NCBI GenBank assembly: GCA_013339895.1
Contig: JABACO010000001.1
Span: 25,274,270-25,338,269, forward strand
Reading direction: 5' to 3'
Length of the DNA: 64,000 nt
DNA from: Ephydatia muelleri
Lineage: Eukaryota > Porifera > Demospongiae > Spongillida > Spongillidae
The translations under genes and the position numbers were made by a program. The notes under the pieces were generated by a model. The model saw nothing but the letters and a program-made list of their open reading frames with translations, was not told the DNA's origin and did not search any database. Positions 45,500-57,547 of this stretch are shown here, one piece after another; the first letter of the stretch is position 1, and each line of letters opens with the position of its first letter.

Positions 45500-48075
45500 T
45501 GTCACGCAAAAATTGTACCGGGCGAAAATTGTACTGGGCGGTACATTTTTGGTTACCTAATTTGTACCGCCCCGGTACACTTTTGGTCGCCAAAAGTGTA
45601 CCGGCCTTGCCAAAAGTGTACCGCCCCGGTACAATTTTGGTAACCAAAAGTGTACCTGTCTTGCCAAAAGTTTGCCGTGTTGAGCACTAACATTTTAATG
45701 GCTATGTTTTTATAGCAGCGGGTCCTTGTACTAAACGCGCTGTTTTCCTTCACTTTTTCGTCCAATAATACAACTGAATTTAGTTAAAGATCAGACGTAT
45801 ACCAGAATCTGATAGCTGTATGTTCATACATTACCTAAAATTGATCGGTCATATTAGCACCTTGTACACGTGGCTCCAAAGCACGAACGACAGAAATGGA
45901 GGAAAGTCATGAAAAACAGATTTTGTTCAGCGATTCAACCACAGTTGCTGATGATGATGGCGGCAAAACTATCAATGTGGTCTTTCTCTACCTCACAGAA
46001 TCAAGATACCCTAGCGGTTCCAGCGACATATTTGAAAGGGCAATCAGAAGGAAGGCAGCGATGTGTGTAGTTCGAGATGGCGTTCTGTACGTCCAAAAGA
46101 AGAAAAAGAACGATCACGTAAGTGTATAGGAAGACAATTAAGGTTCCTCCAGCATTAATTTATGACTGTATGGTGACTGCAGGTACTGGAATTGAGGTTT
46201 GTAAGAACTCGAGAGGAGCAACTAAAATTTTAGCAGCATGCCATCATGATCCGACTGCTGGACATATGGGTTTGAAGCGAACAATTAAAAGGATCACTGA
46301 ACGCTACAAATGGAATGGGATAGTCAAAGATGTACAAGAAATGGTCCGTTAATGTGCATTACCATTCTTGGATTACCGATGCCTAATGTGGGGTGTGTGT
46401 GTGTGTGGGACGGGGACTTGAGGTGCAAATCAGTTTAGCTTTGGGCGCTGGCCTGTTAGGAACAGCATGCACCTACCTGCAGGAGACTAGCTGATTGGGG
46501 CTCAGCAGTAAGGCGGTAAGGGGATGGTTAAAGGACATGCTGTCATGTCACTAGCCACGGTTGATGTGTGAAATAGACGCTAATTTAGTGTGAAACAAAT
46601 ATGGACGGGGGGGGGGGGGGGGGGGGGGGGGGGGGAGGAGGGAGGGTATAATTGTAATATAGCCCAAGCTGCTACTCAGATTCCATATGCACTTTTATGT
46701 TCGTGCCAGTTATCTATCAGAAATGTTCTTTTGTATCCATTTTTATTCTCAAAGATTCGCTCATGTGATGCCTGCCAACGAGTGAATAGAAAAATGGTCA
46801 TCTCAACAACACAGTTACATCCAATACCAGTGAAGGCTCCAAGGTATCATATTGGGATTGATTTCATCGGCCCAGTGAATCCTACGTCAAGCCAGGGGAA
46901 CCGGTATATTTTAACAATCAGTGACTACTTCTCCAAATTTGTTGAAGCTGTACCTCTGCCTAGTAAAAATGCTGATGGCGTTTCTAATGTGCTGTTTAAG
47001 GTATATTACTGTATAAATTGTGTCATTAACATGATTGCAAATCGCCTCACACATATCAGATCTTTATGAGGATGAGAATTCCAAAGGTTTTGACCTCTGA
47101 CAATGGGAGTGAATTTAGAAATGATCTTGAGATGAGATTGGCAAAGGCTTTAGGAGTAAAAAGGATATACACTACACCTTACCATCCACAGGTTAGTCAG
47201 TACTTAAGTGCACGCTTCACAATTTCATAATTTCTAACTTGTACTACTTTGTTTTCTTTACTACAGTAATCAATTCTTTCTACTCAAGTAATGTTATAGT
47301 TTAACAGCACCTGCAAGATGAAATATGTTTTCATATTTCTATCTCTATTTCAGGGTAATGGACGTGACGAAAGATTCAATCAGACACTCCAAAACATGTT
47401 GGTAAAGTTCATTATGGATAAGAAAGATGTGTGGGATGTCTTTTTGGACACTTGTGTATATGCGTACAATACATCCGTCCACGAGTCAACTTCATTTTCA
47501 CCTTTTGAGGTGATGTTTGGGCACAGAGCCTTTATGCCAGTAGATATTGAAATTGACAAAGAAACTCCCATAATCAATAATGAAGCTACATCAGGAGCGG
47601 ATATTGAGAGATTAAGTGAGCAACGTCTTAAAACACTCACTATGGCAAAAATGCTTATTCAGAAAGCACAGAAGAAGCAAAAAGATGTTTACGACCGGTA
47701 GCAATTCACTACCCAATTCTTTTTCAATAGGTGAATTCGTACTTAAAAAAGACTTTAAACGAAAAAAGAGGGCTGGAGGGAAATTGGAAGCACGGTATGT
47801 TGGTCCTTACATGATAATGAAGATCCATGGGAAAGGATTTTATAGGCTAAAGCAAGTGGGAAATGAAGAGTGTGTTGTTGAAAGTATAAAAGGTGCATAT
47901 CTTAAGCCTTATCAAGTAGCAGATGAGAGTAGTGAAGTGAGGAATACAGTGGAAAAGGGAAAGGTTTGTAATAAAGATTTGGATAAACAGCTATCGAAGA
48001 GATTGAAGTAGATTAAATTTTCATTGCAGTACAATTTCAATTTTCGCCCGGTACAATTTCAATTTTTGCGTGACA
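45500..48075 (+). mobile_element. Ginger DNA transposon with 4-bp target duplication
   Basis: Inverted ends TGTCACGCAAAAATTGTACC and CAATTTTTGCGTGACA. The tetranucleotide GGAC is directly repeated at 45496-45499 and 48076-48079. The left end also carries several GTACCGGGC / GCCCGGTAC words (45500-45680). At 2.6 kb it encodes only integrase, without OTU, Ulp1 or PHD. It is the best-preserved Ginger in the window. Confidence 0.9.
45896..48011 (+). pseudogene. Ginger integrase, nearly intact
   Basis: Start MEESHEKQILFSDSTTVADD at 45896, then AAMCVVRDGVLYVQKKKK. The frame changes near 46120, where GTAAGT could be a donor or one base is inserted. An H2C2 finger follows (HHDPTAGHMGLKRTIKRITE, YKWNG; CDACQR in the exon from 46755). 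Core exons are 46755-47000 (IGIDFIGPVNP), 47060-47191 (LTSDNGSEFRND) and 47354-47701 (GNGRDERFNQTLQNML), so the D, D and E residues are all present. At 47701 a one-base shift separates the GPY/F-like tail (VLKKDFKRKKRAGG, ARYVGPYMIMKIHGKGFYRL), which ends at 48011. A G run at 46603-46635 lies in the second intron. Confidence 0.75.
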
Positions 48076-48189
48076 GGACATCGATCGGACAATAAACAAT
48101 TTACCCTCGGGTACATTGGACAATACACCTAGGCTATATTGTAGGGGGCGACGATACAAAGGGGGCAATATATACTGCGACACCGTTGC

Positions 48190-48320
48190 CTTTTAGCAGC
48201 GCCTTTCTATTTCTGGCTCTGCTTGATAGCTTTCGCGTTCAGCGGTCCCATTCTTTTTAGGCTCTGCTTGATACCTATTGCGTTCAGCAACCTGTTTCTT
48301 TTCAGGCTCTGCTTTGTAGC
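48190..48320 (-). pseudogene. YKAEPEKK-repeat fragment
   Basis: The minus strand reads YKAEPEKKQVAERNRY, QAEPKKNGTAERES and YQAEPEIERR, the same repeat family as 6890-7600. About 45 codons survive without a start. 48340-49260 shows no other recognised feature. Confidence 0.6.
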
Positions 48321-49644
48321 ATGATCATGCGCGTGGGATGCTAAAACATCGTCTCGAGTTTGAAGGTATTTCGCACTCGTTTCCCTTTATTCTTTCTCTG
48401 ATATGAAGCATTTCGAGAAAAATAACTTCACTGACAAAAAGGTTCACACCAATCGACGATTACAGCACCAAAGAGTTTCTTTTGTTGGTCACTATTTGTA
48501 CATTTATTTTGATATCTATATCAAATGATATATGTCTTATACACAGACCATATAGATGATTTTTAATTCATATGCTACTGCTACTGCAGTTTTCGTGTTT
48601 GGTATTGACAATTCTAAACTTGTCAAGATTCTGCCTTTTGTAATGATACGAGTACCGTTTGGAATGGCCAAATCTAATAATACAATATAGCATCGACTAT
48701 TTGATCACAGAAGACTCACTTGAAGCTAATTCTGAAACTATGGGTCATAAAAGTGTTCCTGTCCCGAGTTATGCGTTGTCGAGAAGGAGTTAATTCCAGG
48801 ACTGAAAACGAGGGTGGGCAGTACACTTTTGTTTTCTACAACCGCGACATAAAACAGCAATCAAACTGCTCATTTATGTTTTCCTATTCGATTCAATTAA
48901 CAATCTAAACGATCAGATCGTCGGAAGTCTTGTTAGAAACGGGTAGCGTGTTGTATAAAGACATTCATACTCGGGGTCATATCCTGCGAAACTTTTGATT
49001 ATAAGAAATTGTCAATGTAAATGTTGAATACAACGTAAAAAGTACATAACACAAAGTTAAGTAATCATTAACAAAAAATACAGTTATGCTTTGAAGTGTC
49101 TTATATTGAGCTTCAGTTTCGATCCATTCTCTGTGGACAGTCAAATATGAATAACACTTTTTCATCCAGATGTTTGCCAAAGTCTTTGTCCTGAAGTCTT
49201 GCTGAATAGCCATTGAATTGGTACCAGAAGTTCTCAACGTCTCTATAACCACAGGTGTACTGTTACTAATTAAACTAACCCTGGACCGTGACAGTGCGTT
49301 AAGTCCCAGCTGATGTGAATATTTCATTCTTATAGTTTGTTTGAACAAAGGCTGCACCCTTGGCTGCCCACATAATGTTTCTTACAGATAGTGATCCTTT
49401 CATCTGCTGTACCTCTGAGATGTCACATTACCATTTACACCTTCTAATTACAGCACTATGGTCTTAATTAATTGCATACTTCTATAAACTGGTGAAACCC
49501 TGTTTCGTATACTGTCATGTGATGCAATAATATTTTTTTAAATTTTAATTTGCCTGAATCAGTACACTCACAATTGTTCACAATAATGGCACATAAATCT
49601 CATGCTCAATACACATATTCCATCTACTTATGACAACAATATCT

Positions 49645-51731
49645 TTACAAGTTTGCAGTGAGAGCACAGCCACTACCATCTGTTCTCTCATTGTTCACAA
49701 AAATAACGAGATCCGCTATCCACCAGGCAATTGTGATCAGTGCAAGTAACACAGCAATGATCAGAGGCACAATCGCTACGATACGCATGACTCCCACTAT
49801 GAACATTAGTTCTGTATGTTGCAGGAAGAAAAGAGAAACTAGTGAGTGCAAATAATTTTACTCAATGATGACTAGAAGTCCAATTCCAACAAGCACACAA
49901 AAGGGGCTTTAACTCATTGAATGAAGATAAGAATGAAGATAAGGGGACCAAGACAGATTGCAAAGCTATGTTACGACTTCAAAATTACATGAACAATTTC
50001 AAGTCAAACTAGAATTACATGCATCTAAGAATGTGAAAATTTTGAATAATGTCTTTTGTACTCACCTTACTTCATTACATGTTTCATCACTATCATGACA
50101 CTCCAACCCACTCCCATAGCATTTATGGACTGACCCATGCCTCCCATGTGACCGCTTGTGTCACTGCATTTCAGAGCGCAGCAGCAAATGCACAGAAGTA
50201 CAAGAGGTGTAGCCACCATGATGACTGGCATCACCAATTGAGGAATAGCTGCAAATGGAAAGGCATGGTTACTTATATTAATCCACAGTCTTTAACACTC
50301 ATCAATCACTTTTCTGTACTGATAAATTTTTGCTCCATTAATTCCTGCATTGCTGGCTTGTTTTCGAATACGCTTTTTAAATCTAGCAATCTGAGCTAAA
50401 AACAATTGCGCGGGTCCGCTTTTTCTCAGAGTGTAGTACAGTATATATATTAATCAGTTGTACTACAACATAAATACATGTACACGTGTGATGGCTGGTT
50501 CAATGGTCAATTACGAAGTTTCTAACAACTACATTGTAAACATGCCTCGGGCTTGAATCTAGAATTGCATTAAAATTATTATTATTTTGTGCATTGCATG
50601 GTGTGTTGGTGCGGTGAGGGTGCTTCAATGTAGATTTAGTTGCGACTTGTGCTTTGCATTTATCCGCTATTTGCATTCTCCTGTATATTGTGCTTACCTA
50701 CATTATTATATTCAAAATTATATGAGTACATACTATTATAATACCCTGAAACGTTTGAGTTAATAATTATGTTGCCTACCGAGCTCATTGCGACCAATGT
50801 AGAAGTTCGCAGCTCCAATGGAAGACAAAAACAATGACAGCAAGAAGGCAGTTTTCTGATCTTTCAAATCTGAAGTAGTCGTGCAATTGTGCGTTGCATT
50901 GTCGTACTGACCACACACAGAGTATTCACAAGTAGACCCACTCGTTTTGAAACAATTACTGCTACAGATACAACTGTAGTTTTCACATTTGATGTACTCC
51001 GTGGGAACTGCCGACCCTTTGAGAGTTGCTGGGTAGCAGTCGGTGTCGTTGTAACAGGCAACGGATCGTTCTGGGTTTGAACGGATCACATGTGTTCTGT
51101 AGACACGAGTGAATGATAATTAATCATGAGGTGCTGGTATGAACTATCAAATAGAAACGTGCGGACTTCACTAGGAGCGCATGAGAAAGAAATGCATATA
51201 CATGTATGCACGGCAAGCAAGGATTATGCTCTTTTAAACCGTTTTCCCGATAATATAGAGTTAACCTATGACGTAAATGTAATTATGCACGGACATCTGT
51301 GACTATTACACGCGTGTGTTGGAGAAGAAGGTATACGAGGTTGAGTGAGTAGCTGATCATGATAAATCTTCGCCTACAGATCTGATATGACCAATTGCTT
51401 CTCGCCGTTTAATTTTTTGTTTCCTATGATAGTTGCACTAAGATACGTGTACGGGAGTGTGCTTGGACCTTCAACTTACAGTACTATGAAGATAAAGGGA
51501 CGTTTTTCTTTTAAAGCATAATCGGTTTCGATTTTTTTATTGTGGAAGACATGACTCCCTCACTTGTTTTTGTCTCTTTATTCACTTATATTTGAGAGGG
51601 TAAATGTACCAACATGCACATGCCGGACGGCTGCAGAGCACTTACGATGGCTTCAATGGGCGTAGGTCCACTGGCGAACTCAGGGCGAAGACGCCAATTG
51701 CAACAACAAAGAGAACAGCTTTTCCTACCAT
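49645..51731 (-). CDS. TM2-domain membrane protein, copy 1
   Basis: Model on the minus strand: exons 51731-51646, 51096-50780, 50248-50135 and 49811-49645, total 227 aa. Phases match at every join (2, 1, 1). Exon 1 is a signal peptide (MVGKAVLFVVAIGVFALSSP) with donor ATC|GTAAGT. Exon 2 holds a Cys-rich ectodomain (CYNDTDCYPATLKG, CENYSCICSSNC, CEYSVCGQYD) and the first TM2 helix (LKDQKTAFLLSLFLSSIGAA, NFYIGRNELG). Exon 3 adds a Cys-rich hydrophobic segment. Exon 4 holds the second helix (LLALITIAWWIADLVIFVNN, ERTDGSGCAL). TM2 proteins have two helices joined by a short turn; the extra segment is unusual. The exon 3 donor (GG|GTCAGT) is non-optimal but is conserved in copy 2. Confidence 0.7.
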
Positions 51732-52713
51732 GCCTAGAGCCTATTAGTAAGCTTAGGCGCCTAGTTGCGTTTAGTCCTACTTTGGGACACACCGACCTGC
51801 AGAGACCCTACCGCTATTCCCGTGAGGTTTGGTAATTAATTCGATAATCAATTCATTGGTGAAATGCTCACAGTGTGCATATCTGCTGCTGAAAAGGTCA
51901 TGCATGATCTCTCATGTCGCATTGCCAGAACGCTCATGACGTATTCCCTGATGCGTCATTGCAAAAGTCTGGCACTTAGAATACCCGCCCATAAGATCCC
52001 GTTGCCACACAAAAACTGCGCTTGCGCAATGGATAATTGTAACGACATTGGTTACCATAAACGTAAACATGCGCGTTGCTACAGAGGCGGATACAGGGTG
52101 TCCGGACACTCCCCTTGGAACCGTTGATGAATATAATTAGCTCACATCGCGCAGATATAAGCACGTGATAGTAATTATAGTACCGTACGCTTTTAAGCGA
52201 TTTCGTCACCCCGTACACCAGTATGCAATCGACCGAAATGAAAACAGAATTCCATTTATTTGCCTTGAATTGGAATAACGGTAATGATTTTTTTTAATGA
52301 TTGATAGCTTTACAGTGACGTAATATTTGTGTTATTGAAGGACATTAGCCTTATTATCGTAATTCAATCCATAGTGAATAATGCCATAGTCTAGGGTATG
52401 CATCCGGATAGTGATTAAATGACGGGATATTATGGATTCCGCCTTGTTATTCATCAATCTGTGATCCGTTATCCGGCCTGGACCAAATCTGGATTGACAC
52501 GGATATTTTGCGCAATGGAATCCGATTGGTTCGGCTCAAATCGGCTGAAGTTTTGCTTTATACTGTTTAATCCTTATAGGGTTGTATGTAGTGTTTGCAC
52601 TGCAGTCTCTCTGGTCAGACTCAGATTACATGAAATTAAATGAATTGGGCGTGACGGAGTCACGGGACTGGAGCATTAATTCAGTTTTGTCACGTGGTTG
52701 CTGACAGGCGTCT

Positions 52714-52857
52714 ATGGCGACAGAAGCGAAGAGCTTGAAAACAGGTGATTTTATGCTGCCGAAGTGGGAGGAAGAAATTGAAGGAGAAGGAACAGAAACA
52801 CAGTCCTGTGGTTGCCTATGCATGCGATTGGGTAACCATGGGAAGGGTTTTGGTTAA
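52714..52857 (+). CDS. Small ORF of 47 aa, possible first exon
   Basis: Starts MATEAKSLKTGDFMLPKWEE and continues acidic. An AACAG|GTGATT inside could be a donor. No family is recognised. 51840-53290 otherwise shows nothing. Confidence 0.2.
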   Translation: MATEAKSLKTGDFMLPKWEEEIEGEGTETQSCGCLCMRLGNHGKGFG

Positions 52858-53651
52858 TCAAGAAGGATGGGTTATGCATTAAGAATTCTAGAGCAACTTC
52901 TAAAAACATGGCACGCAATGTAGTTGTTATTAAAATCCGCTGATACCGGAGTCCGGAATAAAATCTAACGGATTTCGGTATCCGGAACTTACCAACGGAT
53001 GCAAACCCTATGCCATACATCACATAACGCAGGGAATAATAAATTGCATAGGAATTTTGCTACTCACATTAGCAACTCGGTTCAGTTGCATAGCAATTTG
53101 TCCCCGCCGAGATGTGCGATACGATTCATCATTTGAACGCATTGAAGGAGTTTACAGCTAAGCTATCCCTCGCACACGCCTGCGTACATTCGGTCGAATC
53201 ACTTTCAGACTCCCACAACCCCCTCTATGCGAAGGCAATGTGATTCGCGTATACGCAATCGTTAATAATCGTCAGATTTGCGGATAATTAATTGAATTGG
53301 CGCCTGAACTAAACTAACCCCGGACAGCTTCTGCGTTAAGTCCCAGCTGTTGTGATAGTTTGTTTGCACAAAGGCTGCACCCTTGGCTGCCCACATAATG
53401 TTCTTACAGATAGTGATTCTTTCATCTGCTGTACCTCTGAGATGTCACATTACCATTTACACCTTCTAATTACAGCACTGCGGTCTTAATTAATTGCACA
53501 CTTCTATAAACTGGTGAAACCCTGTTTCGTTCTGTCAAGTAATGCAAGAATATAAATTTGCCAGGAACTATGCACTCACAAAAGTGGCACATAAATCGAT
53601 GCTTGATGAGACACTATAAACACAGTCCATCTACTTATGACAGCAATATGT

Positions 53652-55983
53652 TTACAAGTTTGCAGTGAGAGCACAGCCACTACCATCTGTTCTCTCATTG
53701 TTCACAAAAATAACCAGATCCGCTATCCACCAGGCAATTGTGATCAGTGCAAGTAACACAGCAATGATCAGAGGCACAATCGATACGAAACCCATGATCC
53801 CCAGTATGCACTGTACCGCTGTATGTTGCAGGGAAGAAAAGAGAAACTGGTGAGTGCAAATAATTTTACTCAATGATAACTAGAAGTCCTTTATCCTACG
53901 ATTCCAACAAGCACACAACAGGGGCTTTAACTCATTGTATGAAGATAAGAATGAAGATAAGGGGACCAAGACAGATTGCAAAGCTATGTTACGACTTCAA
54001 AATTACATGAACTAGTGCAAGTCAAACTTGAATTACATGCATCCAAGAATTTGAATAATGTCTTTTGTACTCATCTTATTTCATTACATGTTTCATCACT
54101 ATCATGACACTCCTACCCACTCCCATAGCATTTATGGACTGACCCATGCCTCCCATGTGACCGCCTGTGTCACTGCATTCCAGAGCGCAGCAGCAAATGC
54201 ACAGAAGTAGAAGAGGTGTAGCCACCATGACGACTGACATCACCAATTGAGGAATAGCTGCAAATGGGAAGAGCCGATTACTAATATTTATCCACAATGT
54301 GCTTCAAGTCATTGATCTCTTCAATACTCATCAATCACTTATCTGTACTGATAAATTTTTGCGCCATCAATTCCTGCATTGCTGGTTTGTTTTCAATCAT
54401 GACTTTTAAATCTAGCAATCGGAGCTAAACAATTGCGCGGGTCCGCTTTTTCTCAGAGAGTAGTACATGTACACGTGTGATGGCTGGCTCAATGGTCAAT
54501 TATGAAGTTTCTCACAACTACATTGTAAACATGCCTCGGGCTTGAATCTAGAAAATGCATTAAAATTATTATTATTATTGTGCATTGGTGAGAGTGTTCA
54601 ACAATGTACATGTAACCACTTCTCATTGCACCGTGGAATTTCTCATTTAAATGCTTAAAAGATTCAAGCATTTCTTGAAAATTATTATCTTCCTGACATT
54701 CACCAGATTCTGGTGAATGTCAGCAATAAAGATAATAATTTTCAAGATTTTTTAAGCATTACGAACAGATTAAAAAAAAGGCGAATGAGAAATTCCACGG
54801 TGAAATGAGAAGTGGTTATGTAGACTTAGTTGCGACTTGTGCTTTGCATTTATCCGCCTTTTGCATTCTCCTGTATATTGTGCATACCTACATTATTGTA
54901 TTCTAAATTATATCAGTACACACTATTATAATACCCTGAAACGTTTGAGTTAATAATTATGTTGCCTACCGAGCTCATTGCGACCAATGTAGAAGTTCGC
55001 AGCTCCAATGGAAGACAAAAACAATGACAGCAAGAAGGCAGTTTTCTGATCTTTCAAATCTGAAGTAGTCGTGCAATTGTGCGTTGCATTGTCGTACTGA
55101 CCACACACAGAGTATTCACAAGTAGACCCACTCGTTTTGAAACAATTACTGCTACAGATACAGCTGTAGTTTTCACATTTGATGTACTCCGTGGGAACTG
55201 CCGACCCTTTGAGAGTTGCTGGGTAGCAGTCGGTGTCGTTGTAACAGGCAACGGATCGTTCTGGGTTTGAACGGACCACATGTGTTCTGTAGACACGAGT
55301 GAATGATAATTAAACATTAGGTGCTGGTATGAACTATCAAATAGAAACGTGCGGACTTCACTAGGAGCGCATGAAAAAGAAGCGCATTTATGCACGCAAG
55401 CAAGGGTTATATATGCTCTTTTAAACCGTAACTATAAGTATTCCCTATAATGTCCATGTATGTACATGTAAGTATTTAGTTAACCTATGTCGTGAATGTA
55501 ATATTGCATGCCTGGACTTCTGTGACTAAGACATGCGTATTAGATAGTATACGAGGTTGAGTGAGTAGCTGAGTGGTATCATCCGAGATGATAAATCTTA
55601 GCCTATATACAAATCAGATATGACATATTGCTTCTCGCCGTTTAATTGTTTGTTTCCTATGATGTTGCACCAAGACACGTGTACGGGAGTGTGCGTGGAC
55701 CTTCAACTGACAGTACTATGAAGATATGAAGGGACGTTTTTATTAAGCAAAGTTGTATAGAGCTAGGTTTCGAATTTGTTACTGTGGAAGACACGACTAT
55801 TTCTTGTTTTTGTCTCTTTATTCACTTATTATATACGTGGAGAGGGTAAATGTACCATACTGTACATGCACATGCCCTACGGCTGCAGCGTACTTACGAT
55901 TGCTTCAATGGGCGTAGGTCCACTGGCGAGCTCAGGGCGGAGACGGCAATTGCAACAACAAAGAGAACAGCTTTTCCTACCAT
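53652..55983 (-). CDS. TM2-domain membrane protein, copy 2
   Basis: Exons 55983-55898, 55286-54970, 54257-54144 and 53818-53652 have exactly the same lengths as copy 1 (86, 317, 114, 167), again 227 aa. Exon 2 is nearly identical to copy 1. Exon 4 differs at its start (AVQCILGIMGFVSIVPL instead of ELMFIVGVMRIVAIVPL). The candidate donor just after exon 3 in copy 1 (AAG|GTGAGT) is ATGAGT here, which supports the earlier GTCAGT donor used in both models. Intron 2 carries a hairpin insertion at 54613-54818 absent from copy 1. Confidence 0.7.
54613..54818. mobile_element. Hairpin MITE in intron 2 of TM2 copy 2
   Basis: Long inverted arms TAACCACTTCTCATT... and ...AATGAGAAGTGGTTA, with an inner stem CTGACATTCACCAGA / TCTGGTGAATGTCAG. 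The paralogous intron near 50635 lacks it. The borders are compatible with a TA target site, though symmetry makes that ambiguous. Confidence 0.7.
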
Positions 55984-56904
55984 GCCTAGAGCCTATTAGT
56001 AAGCTTAGGCCTAGTTGCGTTTAGTCCTACTTTGGGACACACCCACCTGCAGGGCCACGTAAGGGCATACCGCTATTCCCTTGAGGTTTGGTAATTAATT
56101 CGATAGTCAATTCATTGTTGAGATGCTCATGCACAGTGTGCATATCTACTGCTTAAAAGGTCATGCATGATCTCTCATATCGAACCTTAGTGGGTAACCA
56201 TTTCCCTCTGCAGAAGCAGTATCTATAGCCTGCCCCATGTCTGTGAAGAGGCGATTTGTTACATTGATCTTGGCCAAGCATGGGCGTGTTAATTAGAAAT
56301 CGCACTTCTTAACTTCTGTTAAGTAGTTTGTGTGCATGCTTAATGCCTGTGCGTGCGTTGGGGCTTGTATTGTACGAGCAGGGATATAAATGTATCGTAG
56401 CTCCCATAGACGTATAAGCCATGGTATTTTCAGAAGGGATTTGATCCAGCAGCCTAATTGGCACTTGTGCAATTTAACATGATTGTATACATGTTCAATT
56501 TATTCTACTTTCTGGTGCCGTGAAATGCATGTGCATGTGAGCATATTGGTATAAAAGCTATTATCAACAGAGGTCAGCATACTCAACGTTTGAAACCTGT
56601 ACGGATTGCTACACCCACTCCTCATGGTCTGCTTCCCATGCTGTATTGGTACATACAGTGTGTAGAGAGGCGGATTGTTATCTTCTTTTGTGTGTCTTTC
56701 TTCATCCTTGTTGTGCCTTTACTTCGCTACGCGTACAGTATGTGTGTGCACATCTCAGTATGTGTACATGGTAAAGGTAGCTGGCTAGCAACCACTAAAT
56801 GTATGTTAACTAACCACTGGAGGTCATGTTCACTTATTAATATACGTGGAGAGGGTAAATGTATCATACTGTACATGCACACACCCTACGGCTGCAGCGC
56901 ACTT

Positions 56905-56993
56905 ACGAGGCTTCAATGGGCGTAGGTCCACTGGCGAGCTCAGGGCGAAGATGGCAATTGCAATACAAAGAGAACAGCTTTTCCTACCATGCC
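56905..56993 (-). pseudogene. TM2 gene first-exon copy, broken
   Basis: Very similar to exon 1 of both TM2 genes (MVGKAVLF on the minus strand), but single-base losses shift the frame in the signal peptide and near the donor. Later exons are absent. It belongs to a truncated third copy of the block (about 56820-57660). 56150-56820 has no other feature. Confidence 0.65.
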
Positions 56994-57089
56994 TAGAGCA
57001 TATTTGTAAGCTTAGGCCTAGTTGCGTTTAGCCCTACTTTGGGACACACCCACCTGCAGGGGCACGTAAGGCCATACCGCTATCCCGTG

Positions 57090-57547
57090 CAGAGTTGTAA
57101 TGAACCCACCAAAAGCTAGCTAAAACAGCTAAACAAACCTTGCGCAGCTAGCTAAGCTAAAAATAAAAAACAAAAAACAGCTAAAAACAGCTAAAAACAG
57201 CTAAATTTTGGTTTTGTATTTTGCTATTATAATTATACTTTATTATTGATATTAACTATGTTAAACCATCATGATTATTTTGAAATTAACTCTTTCACGG
57301 GTGGAAGTCAATAATTGAACCAATTGTGGTGGGCGGGCCGTTGTGAAAAATTAAATTGCTTTTCTATTGTTAAGATATGTTATCCATTCAGATGATGATG
57401 TAACGTACATACGTACGTACGTAGGCATAGCGATTTTTTTGCGATTTAGCGGCGCTACGTGGTATTGGACATCGCTAGCCAAATAGCGGAATGCTGAATG
57501 GTTTTTTCCGCTAAGCGGTCGCTATTTAGCTAGCGGTTACAACTCTG
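57090..57547. mobile_element. hAT-like element with 8-bp target duplication
   Basis: Terminal inverted repeats CAGAGTTGTAA and TTACAACTCTG, with the exact duplication ATCCCGTG at 57082-57089 and 57548-57555. Removing it restores the sequence seen at the other TM2 blocks (CCCGTGAGGTTTGGTAATTA). Internal CAGCTAAAAA units and AGCGGTCGCT words; no ORF. Confidence 0.85.

Noticed and set aside
48977-49357. 126-aa frame downstream of TM2 copy 1
   Set aside because: Starts without clear context. Part of it is shared with the block near 53320 through duplication, and the composition looks non-coding (probable 3' flank).
50760-51061. Alternative frames in TM2 exon 2 on both strands
   Set aside because: The four-exon model with consistent phases and signal peptide explains the exon. 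The other frames lack splice partners.
57400-57425. ACGT tandem near 57410 as a binding site
   Set aside because: It is a short simple repeat within the hAT-like element; nothing supports a function.
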